The notes beneath the pieces were generated by a model. The model saw only the letters and a program-made list of their open reading frames with translations, ran no database searches and was not told the DNA's origin. Positions 52,006 to 60,860 of a DNA stretch of 64,000 bases are shown piece after piece. Position numbers and translations under genes: made by a program. How positions within the stretch are numbered: position 1 is the stretch's first letter; each line of letters starts with the position of its first letter. The DNA comes from JBCCCJ01 sp039029315 (GTDB taxonomy: Bacteria > Bacteroidota > Bacteroidia > J057), in assembly GCA_039029315.1 (NCBI GenBank), contig JBCCGK010000054.1, positions 1 to 64,000 on the forward strand, in the 5' to 3' direction.

Positions 52006-54651
52006 CTAAAACCTGAACCGATAGGTAGCATAAGGAATCAGGGGGAGCAAACTTTGTTGGTACAATTGAAGTTCCCCAAAATCATCTGGACGAAAACTAA
52101 GGAACAATGGATTTTGCTGATTATACAAGTTGTATAGTCCGAAAACCCATGTCCTGGTGCCTCTTTTTTTGGCTTTATGAAAACTGACCGAAGCATCTAA
52201 TCGATGATAGGCAGGGGCACGATAGGCATTTCTAGGACCAAGGGGAATGATGGGGATGGGAGACATTAATGATGCGAATCGCTGTTGTCCAAGCGTTACA
52301 GCTTGCCCACTTGCATAGATCCACACCAATCCGAATTCTCGTTTGGCCTTGGGTTTGTGAATCACAGTTGCTGTGAGGTCATGACGCCTGTCAAATCTAT
52401 AGGGAAATGGATCTCCATCATTGATTCCATCAAATTGTCTCTTGCTCCAGCCTAGACTGTACGCGAGCCAGCCTGTCGTCTTGCCACGTTTTTTTTCTAT
52501 TTGGGCCTCCAGACCATAGCCCCAGCCACGACCGACTGTCACAAGGTCTTCCCAGTTTTCATTGGGCTGGCGACTTTGAAAGGACAAATCTTGTTCGTAA
52601 TCCAGCAAGTTTTCCAGACGTTTATAATAGGCTTCAAGCTGAATTTTCCATCCCGGTTTTGGCCGATATATATAGGAAAAATTGAAATGATTGGCTTGTT
52701 GGGGCCTGATTTGATTGGTGCTGGGCACCCATAAATCTGATGGAAGCCCAATGCCTGGTGTGGTCAACAAATGAGAGAATTGGACCATACGACTAAAAGA
52801 GAATCCCAATTGATGGCCTTCGGAGACTTGCCAGGAGAGAGACAGTCGTGGCTGAAGCACAATATAGCTCGCCCGGTCGACCAAAAAAGCTGTTGCTCGC
52901 AGGCCTGCTCGCATGTGAAGATGAGGATTGATCTTCCAGGAGTCCTGAATGTAAGCGAAACCCTCCTCTCCGAAGGTTTTGTCTTCTAATATGTCGTCAG
53001 GAATCTCATCGATCAGCCCATCTTCTTCCAGAGAAAAAAAGAAAAAGGGAGAGTATCGATGATAAATATACCCGATGCCCATTTTGATTTGGTGAGCAGG
53101 AATCGGATAATAATCCAGAGAGACCTTGGTGCCTACATCCTGAATTTGGGTTTGGGAAAAAAGTACAGGCCCACCACTTGAAGAGGTATCAGATGTAGAG
53201 CTACTCAGTGGATCGGCGAAAAAATTGGAATAGACATAATCATAATTGGATACATGGGCGGTCGCATTGAGGAACCATTTTGCGCTCAATACCTGATTCA
53301 GGCGAAGAGAGACAGTACGGTTCCCCCAATTCAGAAAGGTATTTGCCAACAAATCATCTGTCACATTGCCGTCGGCATCAAATCGAAATCGTTCCATTCG
53401 GAAGCGGTCATTTCCTACATAGGTACTGAAATACAGTTGGGTATTGGAAGAAAACTGGTGATTGATTTTGAGATTGACATCCTGAAAGTGATACGTAACA
53501 AAAAGCGGAAGGACTTGCATGGCTCGAAGACGAAGCTGAATGGAATTGGTCAACAAATCCAACAAGGTTCTTCGCGCAGAAAGATGAAAGGATGTCTTTC
53601 CTTTTTTCTTCCGAATTGGGCCTTCCAAGCGAATCGTTCCTGTCAAAAAGCCTGTAGAGATATCTCCGTGAAAGGCCTCCTTGTTCCCTTCTTTCATGCG
53701 CACATCTACTACCGAGGACAGGCGCCCACCGACTTCTGCCGGAAACGCTCCTTTCATCACCGTAGATTTCTGAATGGCATCCCCATAAAATACTGAGAAC
53801 AGTCCCAGAGAATGACTGGGATTGTAAATTGGCACGTCATCCAGCAACATCAGATTCTGGTCTGGATTTCCTCCACGTACGACCAATCCACTGATTCCTT
53901 CATTCATCGATTGAACCCCTGGCAATAGTTGCATCTGCTTGACGACATCTCTTTGGCCCAATAACATGGGAAGGGCTTCCAGTTTATCTGGACGGATTTC
54001 CTGTGTACTGATAGAAGACAGTGGTTCTTCTTGATCTTCGGCCACAATCAAGATTTCTTCCAGAGAGAAATCGGGTTCTAATTCGAGTGCAAAAAATTGA
54101 TCCTTATTCAATTCCAGAGCAACCGTTCTCTCCTGATACCCAATGTAGGATATTCGAACTTGATAGGTTCCCCTAGGCAGGCTCAAGCTGAAAAAACCAT
54201 AGGAATTGGTATACACCCCTTTGCCCACAGTCGGGATGGAGACACTGGCGGATATGAGTGATTCCTTGCTTCCTTTTTCCCGAACATATCCACTGACAGT
54301 GAAGGTCTTAGACCGCTTGACTCGATGCGGAATCAACAGAATCTTGTCCTGTTTATGCTTCAGGCGAATAGGCTGATTCTGAAGGATTGCCTGAAGATAG
54401 TCAGCAACCGTCTTTTCTTTCCCGGAAAAGATCACACGGTCCGTTGTATCGAGATTGCCCGAGCTGTATCCAAGCAGAATTCCACTTTGTTCTGAGAATG
54501 CTGTAAGCAGGTCCAGAACGGTACCTTGCTTCTGTGTCATGATCAGAGGTTGATCCAGCAAGGAAGATGGCTGTGCCCATAATCCCTGCGTCATTCCCAA
54601 CACACTCAAGAGCATACTGAGCAGGAACAATCGACTATGCGAAGCTAACAT
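52006..54651 (-). CDS. STN-domain TonB-dependent receptor with regulatory-like domain
   Basis: An 881-residue receptor-transducer. The ATG at 54651 is used; a TTG start upstream would add eight residues. The order is a signal peptide, an STN domain (about 32-105; TVLDLLTAFSEQSGILLGYS), a CarboxypepD_reg-like sandwich (about 113-200; FTVSGYVREKGSKESLISAS), plug (GISGLVVRGGNPDQNLMLLD, KGAFPAEVGGRLSSVVDVRM) and barrel, ending in ATYRFRF. The STN domain matches the FecR encoded 84 bp upstream (54736), so this receptor probably senses its ligand and signals to the sigma factor encoded downstream. A DUF4249 lipoprotein is also downstream. Confidence 0.92.
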   Translation of the reverse strand: MLASHSRLFLLSMLLSVLGMTQGLWAQPSSLLDQPLIMTQKQGTVLDLLTAFSEQSGILLGYSSGNLDTTDRVIFSGKEKTVADYLQAILQNQPIRLKHKQDKILLIPHRVKRSKTFTVSGYVREKGSKESLISASVSIPTVGKGVYTNSYGFFSLSLPRGTYQVRISYIGYQERTVALELNKDQFFALELEPDFSLEEILIVAEDQEEPLSSISTQEIRPDKLEALPMLLGQRDVVKQMQLLPGVQSMNEGISGLVVRGGNPDQNLMLLDDVPIYNPSHSLGLFSVFYGDAIQKSTVMKGAFPAEVGGRLSSVVDVRMKEGNKEAFHGDISTGFLTGTIRLEGPIRKKKGKTSFHLSARRTLLDLLTNSIQLRLRAMQVLPLFVTYHFQDVNLKINHQFSSNTQLYFSTYVGNDRFRMERFRFDADGNVTDDLLANTFLNWGNRTVSLRLNQVLSAKWFLNATAHVSNYDYVYSNFFADPLSSSTSDTSSSGGPVLFSQTQIQDVGTKVSLDYYPIPAHQIKMGIGYIYHRYSPFFFFSLEEDGLIDEIPDDILEDKTFGEEGFAYIQDSWKINPHLHMRAGLRATAFLVDRASYIVLQPRLSLSWQVSEGHQLGFSFSRMVQFSHLLTTPGIGLPSDLWVPSTNQIRPQQANHFNFSYIYRPKPGWKIQLEAYYKRLENLLDYEQDLSFQSRQPNENWEDLVTVGRGWGYGLEAQIEKKRGKTTGWLAYSLGWSKRQFDGINDGDPFPYRFDRRHDLTATVIHKPKAKREFGLVWIYASGQAVTLGQQRFASLMSPIPIIPLGPRNAYRAPAYHRLDASVSFHKAKKRGTRTWVFGLYNLYNQQNPLFLSFRPDDFGELQLYQQSLLPLIPYATYRFRF

Positions 54652-54735
54652 GTTGATCAGCTTGTCTATTAACAATTATTTTGAAGATGCAAGAAAGCAA
54701 TGATGGAGACATATCTCAAGAGCATCCAGCCTGCA

Positions 54736-55743
54736 TCAATGGCCAGAACATTTCGCTCCATCTATCCAGATCTTATTACGCTCAATATCATAGGCTAAAT
54801 CTACAGTAGCGGCGAGTTCTTCAAGCAATTCTTCCAGTTGTTCTTCCTGCCAGACAATACTTACAAGACATTGTTTCCCGATCGCTCCTTCCCGCCATTC
54901 GAAAGTGCATTCATAATACGATTGCAACTCGCGTAGCAAGAGATAAAGAGGAGTTTCGTGAAATCGAAAATGACCTGATTTCCAGGCAGGGAGTCCCGCA
55001 ATGGGTTCTTCTATTTTTTCAATATTCCCTTCCAGATTGATCCTCGCTTGTTCTCCCTCCACAAGAATCAATGACCCTCCACCAGGGCGTTTTGCAGAGA
55101 ATTCAACCCGACCTTCCTCCAACTGAAGTCGAACCTCACCCATTTCTTCATAAGCTTCAAGACGAAACGCTGTTCCCAATACCTTGACCTTGCTTCTGGC
55201 AGTCTCTATGATAAACGGCTGATCTGCATTACTAGCCACATCAAAAAAGGCCTCTCCTTCCAGTTTCACAAATCGTTCATTCTCATCAAATTGCAAGGGG
55301 TAAGACAGACGAGAGTCAACATTAAGCCAGACTTGAGATCCATCAGGCAGGGTCAACATCCTGGGATCTGTACTGCTGATGCGTTCTGCTAGCTGCCAGT
55401 CAGCGGTCTCTACTTCGGCAGGCCAGAATCGGATACCTGCTACCACAAGCAAGAGTACTACTGCTGCGGCGGCTACCCACCTATATTTTTTCCAAACTGG
55501 CGGAGAAGAGAGTGTGCGTATCCTTCCGGTGGAAGTGGCTTGTGCTTTCACTTTTTGCCAATCCCCCTGCACATCTATTTGGTCAAAAAAAGCAGCCTCA
55601 GCACTATGATTCCAGATTTTCAGCAGTTGTTCGAATTCTGTCTGATGCTCTTCAGAAGCATTCAGCCAGCTTTCAACCAATGCCTTCTCCTCAGGAGATA
55701 CAGTTCCTTCGTGGTATCTGATCAGTACGTATTCTTCCGGCAT
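54736..55743 (-). CDS. FecR-family anti-sigma regulator
   Basis: A 335-residue membrane protein. N-terminal cytoplasmic region (about 1-80; LIRYHEGTVSPEEKALVESW), transmembrane helix (about 84-106; KYRWVAAAAVVLLLVVAGIR), FecR domain (about 120-230; RMLTLPDGSQVWLNVDSRLS, RFVKLEGEAFFDVASNADQP, KVLGTAFRLEAYEEM) and a DUF4974 C-terminus (about 255-320; RFHETPLYLLLRELQSYYEC). It is the first gene of the FecR/STN-receptor unit on the minus strand; the sigma gene is two genes downstream. Upstream of it no copy of GGGGTTGGGTAAAT is seen. Confidence 0.93.
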   Translation of the reverse strand: MPEEYVLIRYHEGTVSPEEKALVESWLNASEEHQTEFEQLLKIWNHSAEAAFFDQIDVQGDWQKVKAQATSTGRIRTLSSPPVWKKYRWVAAAAVVLLLVVAGIRFWPAEVETADWQLAERISSTDPRMLTLPDGSQVWLNVDSRLSYPLQFDENERFVKLEGEAFFDVASNADQPFIIETARSKVKVLGTAFRLEAYEEMGEVRLQLEEGRVEFSAKRPGGGSLILVEGEQARINLEGNIEKIEEPIAGLPAWKSGHFRFHETPLYLLLRELQSYYECTFEWREGAIGKQCLVSIVWQEEQLEELLEELAATVDLAYDIERNKIWIDGAKCSGH

Positions 55744-55989
55744 AGTGGTTGAATTTGAAACGAAAATAATTGTTTTTGGGCTTCCGGAGAAATGGATTAT
55801 CAGGTCTCGATGAAATAGAGAGATGTTTCATTGGTTCTACAAGGAATGCCAGGACACAAAGCTGTCCTCAGATGTCTGCCTTATCACTCATAACAAGAGT
55901 TTCTTGCTCACTGGCTTTTTGTCCTGGCGTATATTCGTTCATCTCAGGTGTCAAGCTGATGATCTATCTGCCCACACACTCTCTCAAAT

Positions 55990-56979
55990 CTAGGGCACGA
56001 ACTCCGTTGTTCCAAGGCCGAGTCCTCCAAAGATCCCATACCCGTTCTCTACATTGCTATATACAACAATGGCTTCGGGTGGAAAAAACTCAAATCCATT
56101 CGATGCATTGTCTTCCTGTTGTTTCAGTTTCCTAAGATATTCATAGCTATCAGTATTGGCATTGTATAACTCGATATACATCATATGAATGTTGAGGGGT
56201 TCTGGGACTCCTCCCTCGTCCCAGGCATTGGGCAAATAGATGACAAAATCTTCCTTGATGGTCTGGCCGTCCTTCCCCTCATCACTGAGCCAAGGGCCAT
56301 TTGTTGTGAACGCACCAGAATTATCCGTCCCTGTGACCGGCCCTATTGCACCAGCATATAATTCCTGAAACACGGGTTCACCAGGAAAATCAGGATATTC
56401 GTATTCGATTGCTACCTTCATTCGGTATTGATTCCCAATTCCTGCTTCATCTTGAAACTCAACAGTCAGCAGGGACTGATTAGAAGTATAGCCATCAATA
56501 TCAGTCGAGCGGGCGACATTTTGTTTCAGTTCGGCAGAGAGAATGCTGGGATTGTCTGGGATATGGGTCTTGGCTGTAATGGCCTCGTAGTCAGAATGGC
56601 TCACCTTGAGTTCGTATTCGGTATTGGGTTTGGGACTAAAATCCGAGCTGTATTTGCTCAGGTTCTGCGGAATAGAGTCTCCTTCTGCCCAGTCATATTT
56701 GTAAATGGTGGTATCCTGCATCGTCAAGGTACTCACGACTTCTCCATTACTGAGAATCTCTACAGTGGCTCCTCTGACAAAGAGATCCAGCTTGTCAACA
56801 TCTTCCAGCGGTCCAAAGCTTCGCGTGAGATAGACATCTATGGACTTTCCAGATGTCAGGAAGGCGTTTACTACCAACCGCTTTTTGTGTTCGGGCAAGG
56901 GGACATCCAATGCTTTTTGGCAGGCAGTTGCTCCGAAGAGCACAGATGTGAGGAGAAAAATATATGATAGATATTTCAT
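55990..56979 (-). CDS. DUF4249 lipoprotein
   Basis: A 329-residue lipoprotein (signal MKYLSYIFLLTSVLFGATAC, Cys20). The mature region begins with KRLVVNAFLTSGKSIDVYLT, contains a beta-sandwich domain and ends SNVENGYGIFGGLGLGTTEF, the DUF4249 hallmark with its conserved GYGIFG. It lies 90 bp downstream of the TonB receptor at 57070, and the pair resembles SusC/SusD-type partnerships in layout. A similar DUF4249 protein is encoded at 50455, so the two loci are probably duplicates that diverged. The ligand is unknown. Confidence 0.9.
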   Translation of the reverse strand: MKYLSYIFLLTSVLFGATACQKALDVPLPEHKKRLVVNAFLTSGKSIDVYLTRSFGPLEDVDKLDLFVRGATVEILSNGEVVSTLTMQDTTIYKYDWAEGDSIPQNLSKYSSDFSPKPNTEYELKVSHSDYEAITAKTHIPDNPSILSAELKQNVARSTDIDGYTSNQSLLTVEFQDEAGIGNQYRMKVAIEYEYPDFPGEPVFQELYAGAIGPVTGTDNSGAFTTNGPWLSDEGKDGQTIKEDFVIYLPNAWDEGGVPEPLNIHMMYIELYNANTDSYEYLRKLKQQEDNASNGFEFFPPEAIVVYSNVENGYGIFGGLGLGTTEFVP

Positions 56980-57069
56980 GATGATATAAGTTGAAGGTAA
57001 AAAGCGACTGATCGGGAGGACGAAAAGGTCAAGAATACGCCCTCCTTCTCAGTCTATGAAACATGATTC

Positions 57070-59541
57070 CTAAAATTTAAAGGCGTAACTGATTGAAGGA
57101 ATCACGGGGAAAAGCGCAATTTTGGTCAACTTCTTTTGGTCAAAGGTTCCGGTTTGTTGATTGAATTTCCGTCTCAGGATATAGGTATATGGGTTCAGAC
57201 GGTTGTAGGCATTGTAGACACTAATGCTCCAGGTTCGTTCTCCCCATTTTTTCTTTTTGGTAAAATTGATCCCTAGGTCCAGTCTGTGATAGGCTTGCAT
57301 TCGGAAACCATTTCGTCCATTTTCATAGAGTTTCACCCCACCCTCAAAGAATTCTCCCCCATTAAAAAACTCTGCATAGGACCCATAATTCTGATTGGGC
57401 AGGCCTCCAAATGGTGTAATTATGCTCCCATATCCTCCACTAGCCAGGGTAATGGCATTTCCTGTACCATAGACCCAGGTACCTGCGACACTGATCTTTT
57501 CAGTCAACTGATGACTCACAACAGCACTGAAATCGTGTCTGCGATCATATTTGTATGGGTAGACATTGCCCCCATTGATATTGGCAAACTGCCGATTGTT
57601 CCAGGAAAGGGTATAACCAACCCAACCTGTCGTCTTGCCCGTCTTCTTTTGCAAAAGGATTTCTGCGCCATAGGCTGTCCCTTTTCCTCCGGTTTCAACT
57701 CGCTCCTCCCAGGATTTATCATCCACTCCCAGAAAGAAATCCGTTCCTTCCTTGTACTCGATCATGTTGTTCATCTCCTTATAGTATCCTTCGATACTCA
57801 GAGAGAGTTGACCATCGAGAAAGCTGGTCGCAATACCAGCGGCGGCCTGCCAGGAGGTCTGGGGAGCCACTTTTTCTGTAGCGGGTACCCATAGATCAAT
57901 GGGCAGACCAGCGCCGGAATTGGAGAGCAAGTGAATAAACTGCGTCATCTGAACATAGGACGCTTTCAGGGCTACTTTTTCTCCTACTAACAAACGGGCT
58001 GAGGCTCTGGGCTGGAGGCTGTAATAGGACTTTTTATTGACCAGGTAGTGAACTCCGTGCACTCCAACATTGGCACTAAATTTTTCTCCAATCTTGAATT
58101 CGTCCTCGATGTACACATAGCTTTCCAGCGAATTGGCCTTTTGGTTGTTCAGGGTGGTGTCGAGATTGGTTTCTCCTGTTTTGAATTTCAGCCCTAACAA
58201 GCCTGGCGTGAAGGTGTGATAGGTACTCGCTGCTCCAAACTTGATGGCATGAGAGGGGGCAGGATAAAAGTCAAAATCCAGTTTGGCTCCAAAATCCTCT
58301 ATGCCTGATTTGTATCCCAAAGATCCCTCCGACACATTGGTTTTGATGGAATCATTCTGCCGATAACTATAGGCATCATACAAATCATTGTCGGCATTGA
58401 AGCGATACTTGGAGTAGGTTGCGGTCAGGTTGCTGAACAGTTTCGGACTCCAGATGTGGTTCCAGCGGAGAGCTGCCATCTTGTTGCCCCATAGGGTTTT
58501 GTTCTTGAGTCGGAATTCATAAAAATCCTCTTCTCCGGGATTGCCTTCCTTCTCATTGTTGGAAATACTCAGGTTATCATCTCCCAGATAAAAACTGAAG
58601 TACAATCTGTCCTTGTCTGAAAACGTGTGATTCACTTTTCCATTCAAATCATAGAAATGATACCCGAAAGAGGTTTGTCCTTTGGTGGCGATTCTGGAGA
58701 TGGGTTTTGAAAACAGGTCAAGATAGGTTCGACGGCCAGAAATGATAAAGGATGATTTGCCTTTGATGATTGGTCCTTGCAAGGAAAGCTTGGAACTTAT
58801 CAGGCCAATACTGCCTTCTCCATGAAATTCATTCATGTTGCCTTCCTTCATGCGAATGTCCAGTACCGAAGATAGACGTCCACCATAACGGGCCGGAAAG
58901 CCACCCTTGGTCAGTTTGACACTTTTGATCGCATCTGCATTAAAGACAGAGAAAAATCCTCCCAAATGACTGACATAGTACAGCGGAACATCATCCAGCA
59001 GAATGAGGTTCTGATCCGGGCCACCGCCTCGGACATAGAGACCGGTTGACCCTTCATTGCCAGATTGGACCCCAGGCATGAGTTGGACGGCCTTGATGAC
59101 ATCGACTTCTCCTAGCAAGGCAGGAAGTAACTTGATCTGCTGAATCGGAATGTCGACCACACTCATTTCGGTCTTTTCTTCGATTCGCTCTTCATTTTCT
59201 GCCACAATCATGACCTCATCTACCTGAAATTCTTTCAGACTGAAGTTCATACTCAGATCCATCGTCAGATTCAGTTCCTTGCTGATGGTCTGAAATCCAG
59301 AATAGGTCGCAACCAGGGATACTGGTCCTTCTGGCAGGGTCAGGCTGAAAAATCCAAAATTGTTCGTCAAGGTTCCCTTTCGGGTTTTGCTGTCAAACAC
59401 TTTGGCACTGATGAGTTTTTCACCGCTGGAAGCATCTTCGAGGTAGCCGCTGATGGTGTAGCGCTTTTGATCTTGTGCGTGTAGTTCATACCCGCTCCAA
59501 AGAATGGGGATCAGGAGCAGGAATCGGATGAGTTTGTTCAT
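57070..59541 (-). CDS. TonB-dependent receptor (DUF4249-associated)
   Basis: An 823-residue outer-membrane receptor with a signal peptide (MNKLIRFLLLIPILWSGYEL), a CarboxypepD_reg-like sandwich (about 27-110; YTISGYLEDASSGEKLISAK), a plug (GSTGLYVRGGGPDQNLILLD, KLTKGGFPARYGGRLSSVLD) and a large barrel ending PSISYAFKF. It lacks the STN domain, so unlike its paralogue at 52006 it transports without signalling to a FecR. The plug and barrel are clearly related to that paralogue. It is followed by a DUF4249 lipoprotein gene. The promoter must lie between 59542 and the tandem repeat array. Confidence 0.93.
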   Translation of the reverse strand: MNKLIRFLLLIPILWSGYELHAQDQKRYTISGYLEDASSGEKLISAKVFDSKTRKGTLTNNFGFFSLTLPEGPVSLVATYSGFQTISKELNLTMDLSMNFSLKEFQVDEVMIVAENEERIEEKTEMSVVDIPIQQIKLLPALLGEVDVIKAVQLMPGVQSGNEGSTGLYVRGGGPDQNLILLDDVPLYYVSHLGGFFSVFNADAIKSVKLTKGGFPARYGGRLSSVLDIRMKEGNMNEFHGEGSIGLISSKLSLQGPIIKGKSSFIISGRRTYLDLFSKPISRIATKGQTSFGYHFYDLNGKVNHTFSDKDRLYFSFYLGDDNLSISNNEKEGNPGEEDFYEFRLKNKTLWGNKMAALRWNHIWSPKLFSNLTATYSKYRFNADNDLYDAYSYRQNDSIKTNVSEGSLGYKSGIEDFGAKLDFDFYPAPSHAIKFGAASTYHTFTPGLLGLKFKTGETNLDTTLNNQKANSLESYVYIEDEFKIGEKFSANVGVHGVHYLVNKKSYYSLQPRASARLLVGEKVALKASYVQMTQFIHLLSNSGAGLPIDLWVPATEKVAPQTSWQAAAGIATSFLDGQLSLSIEGYYKEMNNMIEYKEGTDFFLGVDDKSWEERVETGGKGTAYGAEILLQKKTGKTTGWVGYTLSWNNRQFANINGGNVYPYKYDRRHDFSAVVSHQLTEKISVAGTWVYGTGNAITLASGGYGSIITPFGGLPNQNYGSYAEFFNGGEFFEGGVKLYENGRNGFRMQAYHRLDLGINFTKKKKWGERTWSISVYNAYNRLNPYTYILRRKFNQQTGTFDQKKLTKIALFPVIPSISYAFKF

Positions 59542-59668
59542 TTTCAGGTTTGTTTGTATAACAACTAAATGGGGAAGATTGTCTGTTTGCTGGTGTTGTA
59601 ATAAGAGCCTTATGTCTGGGTGACAGAAAAAGATTCCGGCACACCTACGCTGTATGAAAAAATATATT

Positions 59669-59775
59669 GGGGATTGGTTATTGGGGATTGGTTATTGGGG
59701 ATTGGTTATTGGGGATTGGTTATTGGGGATTGGTTATTGGGGATTGGTTATTGGGGATTGGTTATTGGGGATTGG
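59669..59775 (+). repeat. 14-bp tandem repeat array (seven full copies)
   Basis: Seven exact copies of GGGGATTGGTTATT run from 59669 to 59766, followed by a partial eighth copy. Because 14 is not a multiple of three, each added or lost copy shifts the reading frame, yet no frame of the array contains a stop codon. An ATG at 59654 (ATG AAA AAA TAT ATT) reads into the array but ends at a TAG soon after it, whereas a different frame continues into the small membrane protein gene downstream. Confidence 0.95.
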
Positions 59776-59918
59776 GGGATATAGGCTTTCTGCCAGATAG
59801 TCTCCGCTTGACCTTTTGCGAATCAAATTCGACTGTTAATGGTTCCAATGTAACCAATGACCCATCAAGTGAATTTTTCAGAAAGATGAATGGATATTTT
59901 GCAAAAAATTCTTCTACT

Positions 59919-60155
59919 ATGTACTCCCATTTCACTGCCCTCAAACCGCGTCCTCTCAAGCATGCCCTCCTTCGATATGAGCTCATCATCTGCGGAGGAC
60001 TCCTACTAGGCATGCTACTGATCCATCAGATCAAACCACTGTTATCTCTAGCTGTTTTCCCGAATCAGGCATCTATTCTGATAGAAGACAATTCTACCGA
60101 AGTCTCTCTGAGTCATGTGGAGACATTGAAGCCGAGTGATTTGTATGTGGATTAA
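59919..60155 (+). CDS. Small membrane protein, possibly repeat-controlled
   Basis: A 78-residue protein from ATG 59919 (MYSHFTALKPRPLKHALLRY) with one membrane helix (ELIICGGLLLGMLLIHQIKP, about 21-40) and a polar tail ending LKPSDLYVD. An in-frame ATG at 59886 adds 11 residues. The frame is open upstream through the whole repeat array, so a longer form fused to repeat-encoded Gly/Ile/Trp/Leu-rich residues could be made if the copy number changes. It is 14 bp upstream of the secreted-protein gene, suggesting one operon. I do not recognise a family. Confidence 0.55.
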   Translation: MYSHFTALKPRPLKHALLRYELIICGGLLLGMLLIHQIKPLLSLAVFPNQASILIEDNSTEVSLSHVETLKPSDLYVD

Positions 60156-60169
60156 ATGAAAATACCCCC

Positions 60170-60745
60170 ATGCTCTTACAAATAATATCCATTGTGCCCC
60201 ATTCATCGATTATCCGGTGTAACTCCTTAGCCTGCCTGCTATTTTTTTCTGGCCTTTTCCATATTGTTCAAGCGAAATCGCATTCCCAGGAACATCAACA
60301 GGGTTCGGAGGTAGTCGTGATGACTCCCGACAAGCAAATAAATGACTCTGTCTTTACCGCCACGAACTTTCAATTTGTATCTAAGCGAAAGAATGGACCC
60401 TGGAAACCCTTTAGGGGGTTTGTCAAACAAAGCTCATTGGACACGCTCAAAGTTTCCTTCCTACTAGAGGGAAATGCGGAAGTCTCTCGATCTACCAGGA
60501 GATTGTACTTGGTCATTCAGGATCCTTACGGCAATACAATTGAAGAAATTGGCCAATTCAAGCTTAAGGGAGAACCCGTTCCATACACCAATTATATGGA
60601 TGCTGAATATATTCCTGATCAAGTCAATGAATGTACGTTCGAAGTTTGGATTGAAAACAAAAAAAATTTGGCAAAAGGAAAATATGCAGTCAGGATTTAT
60701 GATCAAGAAATAGAAATCGGCCAAATCCGTATTTTTATATTTTGA
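60170..60745 (+). CDS. Exported protein of unknown function
   Basis: A 191-residue protein with an N-terminal signal region (about 1-36; hydrophobic CNSLACLLFFSGLFHIV then QAKSHSQ). The mature part contains NFQFVSKRKNGPWKPFRGFV and a beta-sandwich-like run (LKVSFLLEGNAEVSRSTRRL, then YLVIQDPYGNTIEEIGQFKL, ECTFEVWIENKKNLAKGKYA) ending VRIYDQEIEIGQIRIFIF. The strand pattern suggests a small periplasmic or surface sandwich domain. I do not recognise the family. It lies between a small membrane protein gene and the NlpC/P60 gene. Confidence 0.7.
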   Translation: MLLQIISIVPHSSIIRCNSLACLLFFSGLFHIVQAKSHSQEHQQGSEVVVMTPDKQINDSVFTATNFQFVSKRKNGPWKPFRGFVKQSSLDTLKVSFLLEGNAEVSRSTRRLYLVIQDPYGNTIEEIGQFKLKGEPVPYTNYMDAEYIPDQVNECTFEVWIENKKNLAKGKYAVRIYDQEIEIGQIRIFIF

Positions 60746-60845
60746 CTGAGCAGTAGCACGAATCTCGCAGTTTGTAACACTTTTGCTCATTTTCTTACCA
60801 AAGTAGGCATCCTAGCAGTATTCTTGTTGTATATTCAATAAACCC

Positions 60846-60854
60846 AAAGGAGGG
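60846..60854 (+). promoter_or_regulatory. Strong Shine-Dalgarno sequence
   Basis: AAAGGAGGG lies 6 nt before the ATG at 60861. Clear Shine-Dalgarno sequences are rare in this window, so this supports 60861 over the alternative ATG at 60885. Confidence 0.7.
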
Positions 60855-60860
60855 TCATTG

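Noticed and set aside
59667..60155. Calling the full 162-codon frame through the tandem repeats as the gene
   Set aside because: Its start is a TTG at the first repeat and 40-50 N-terminal residues would be repeat translation; the internal ATG at 59919 (or 59886) is more likely at the present copy number.
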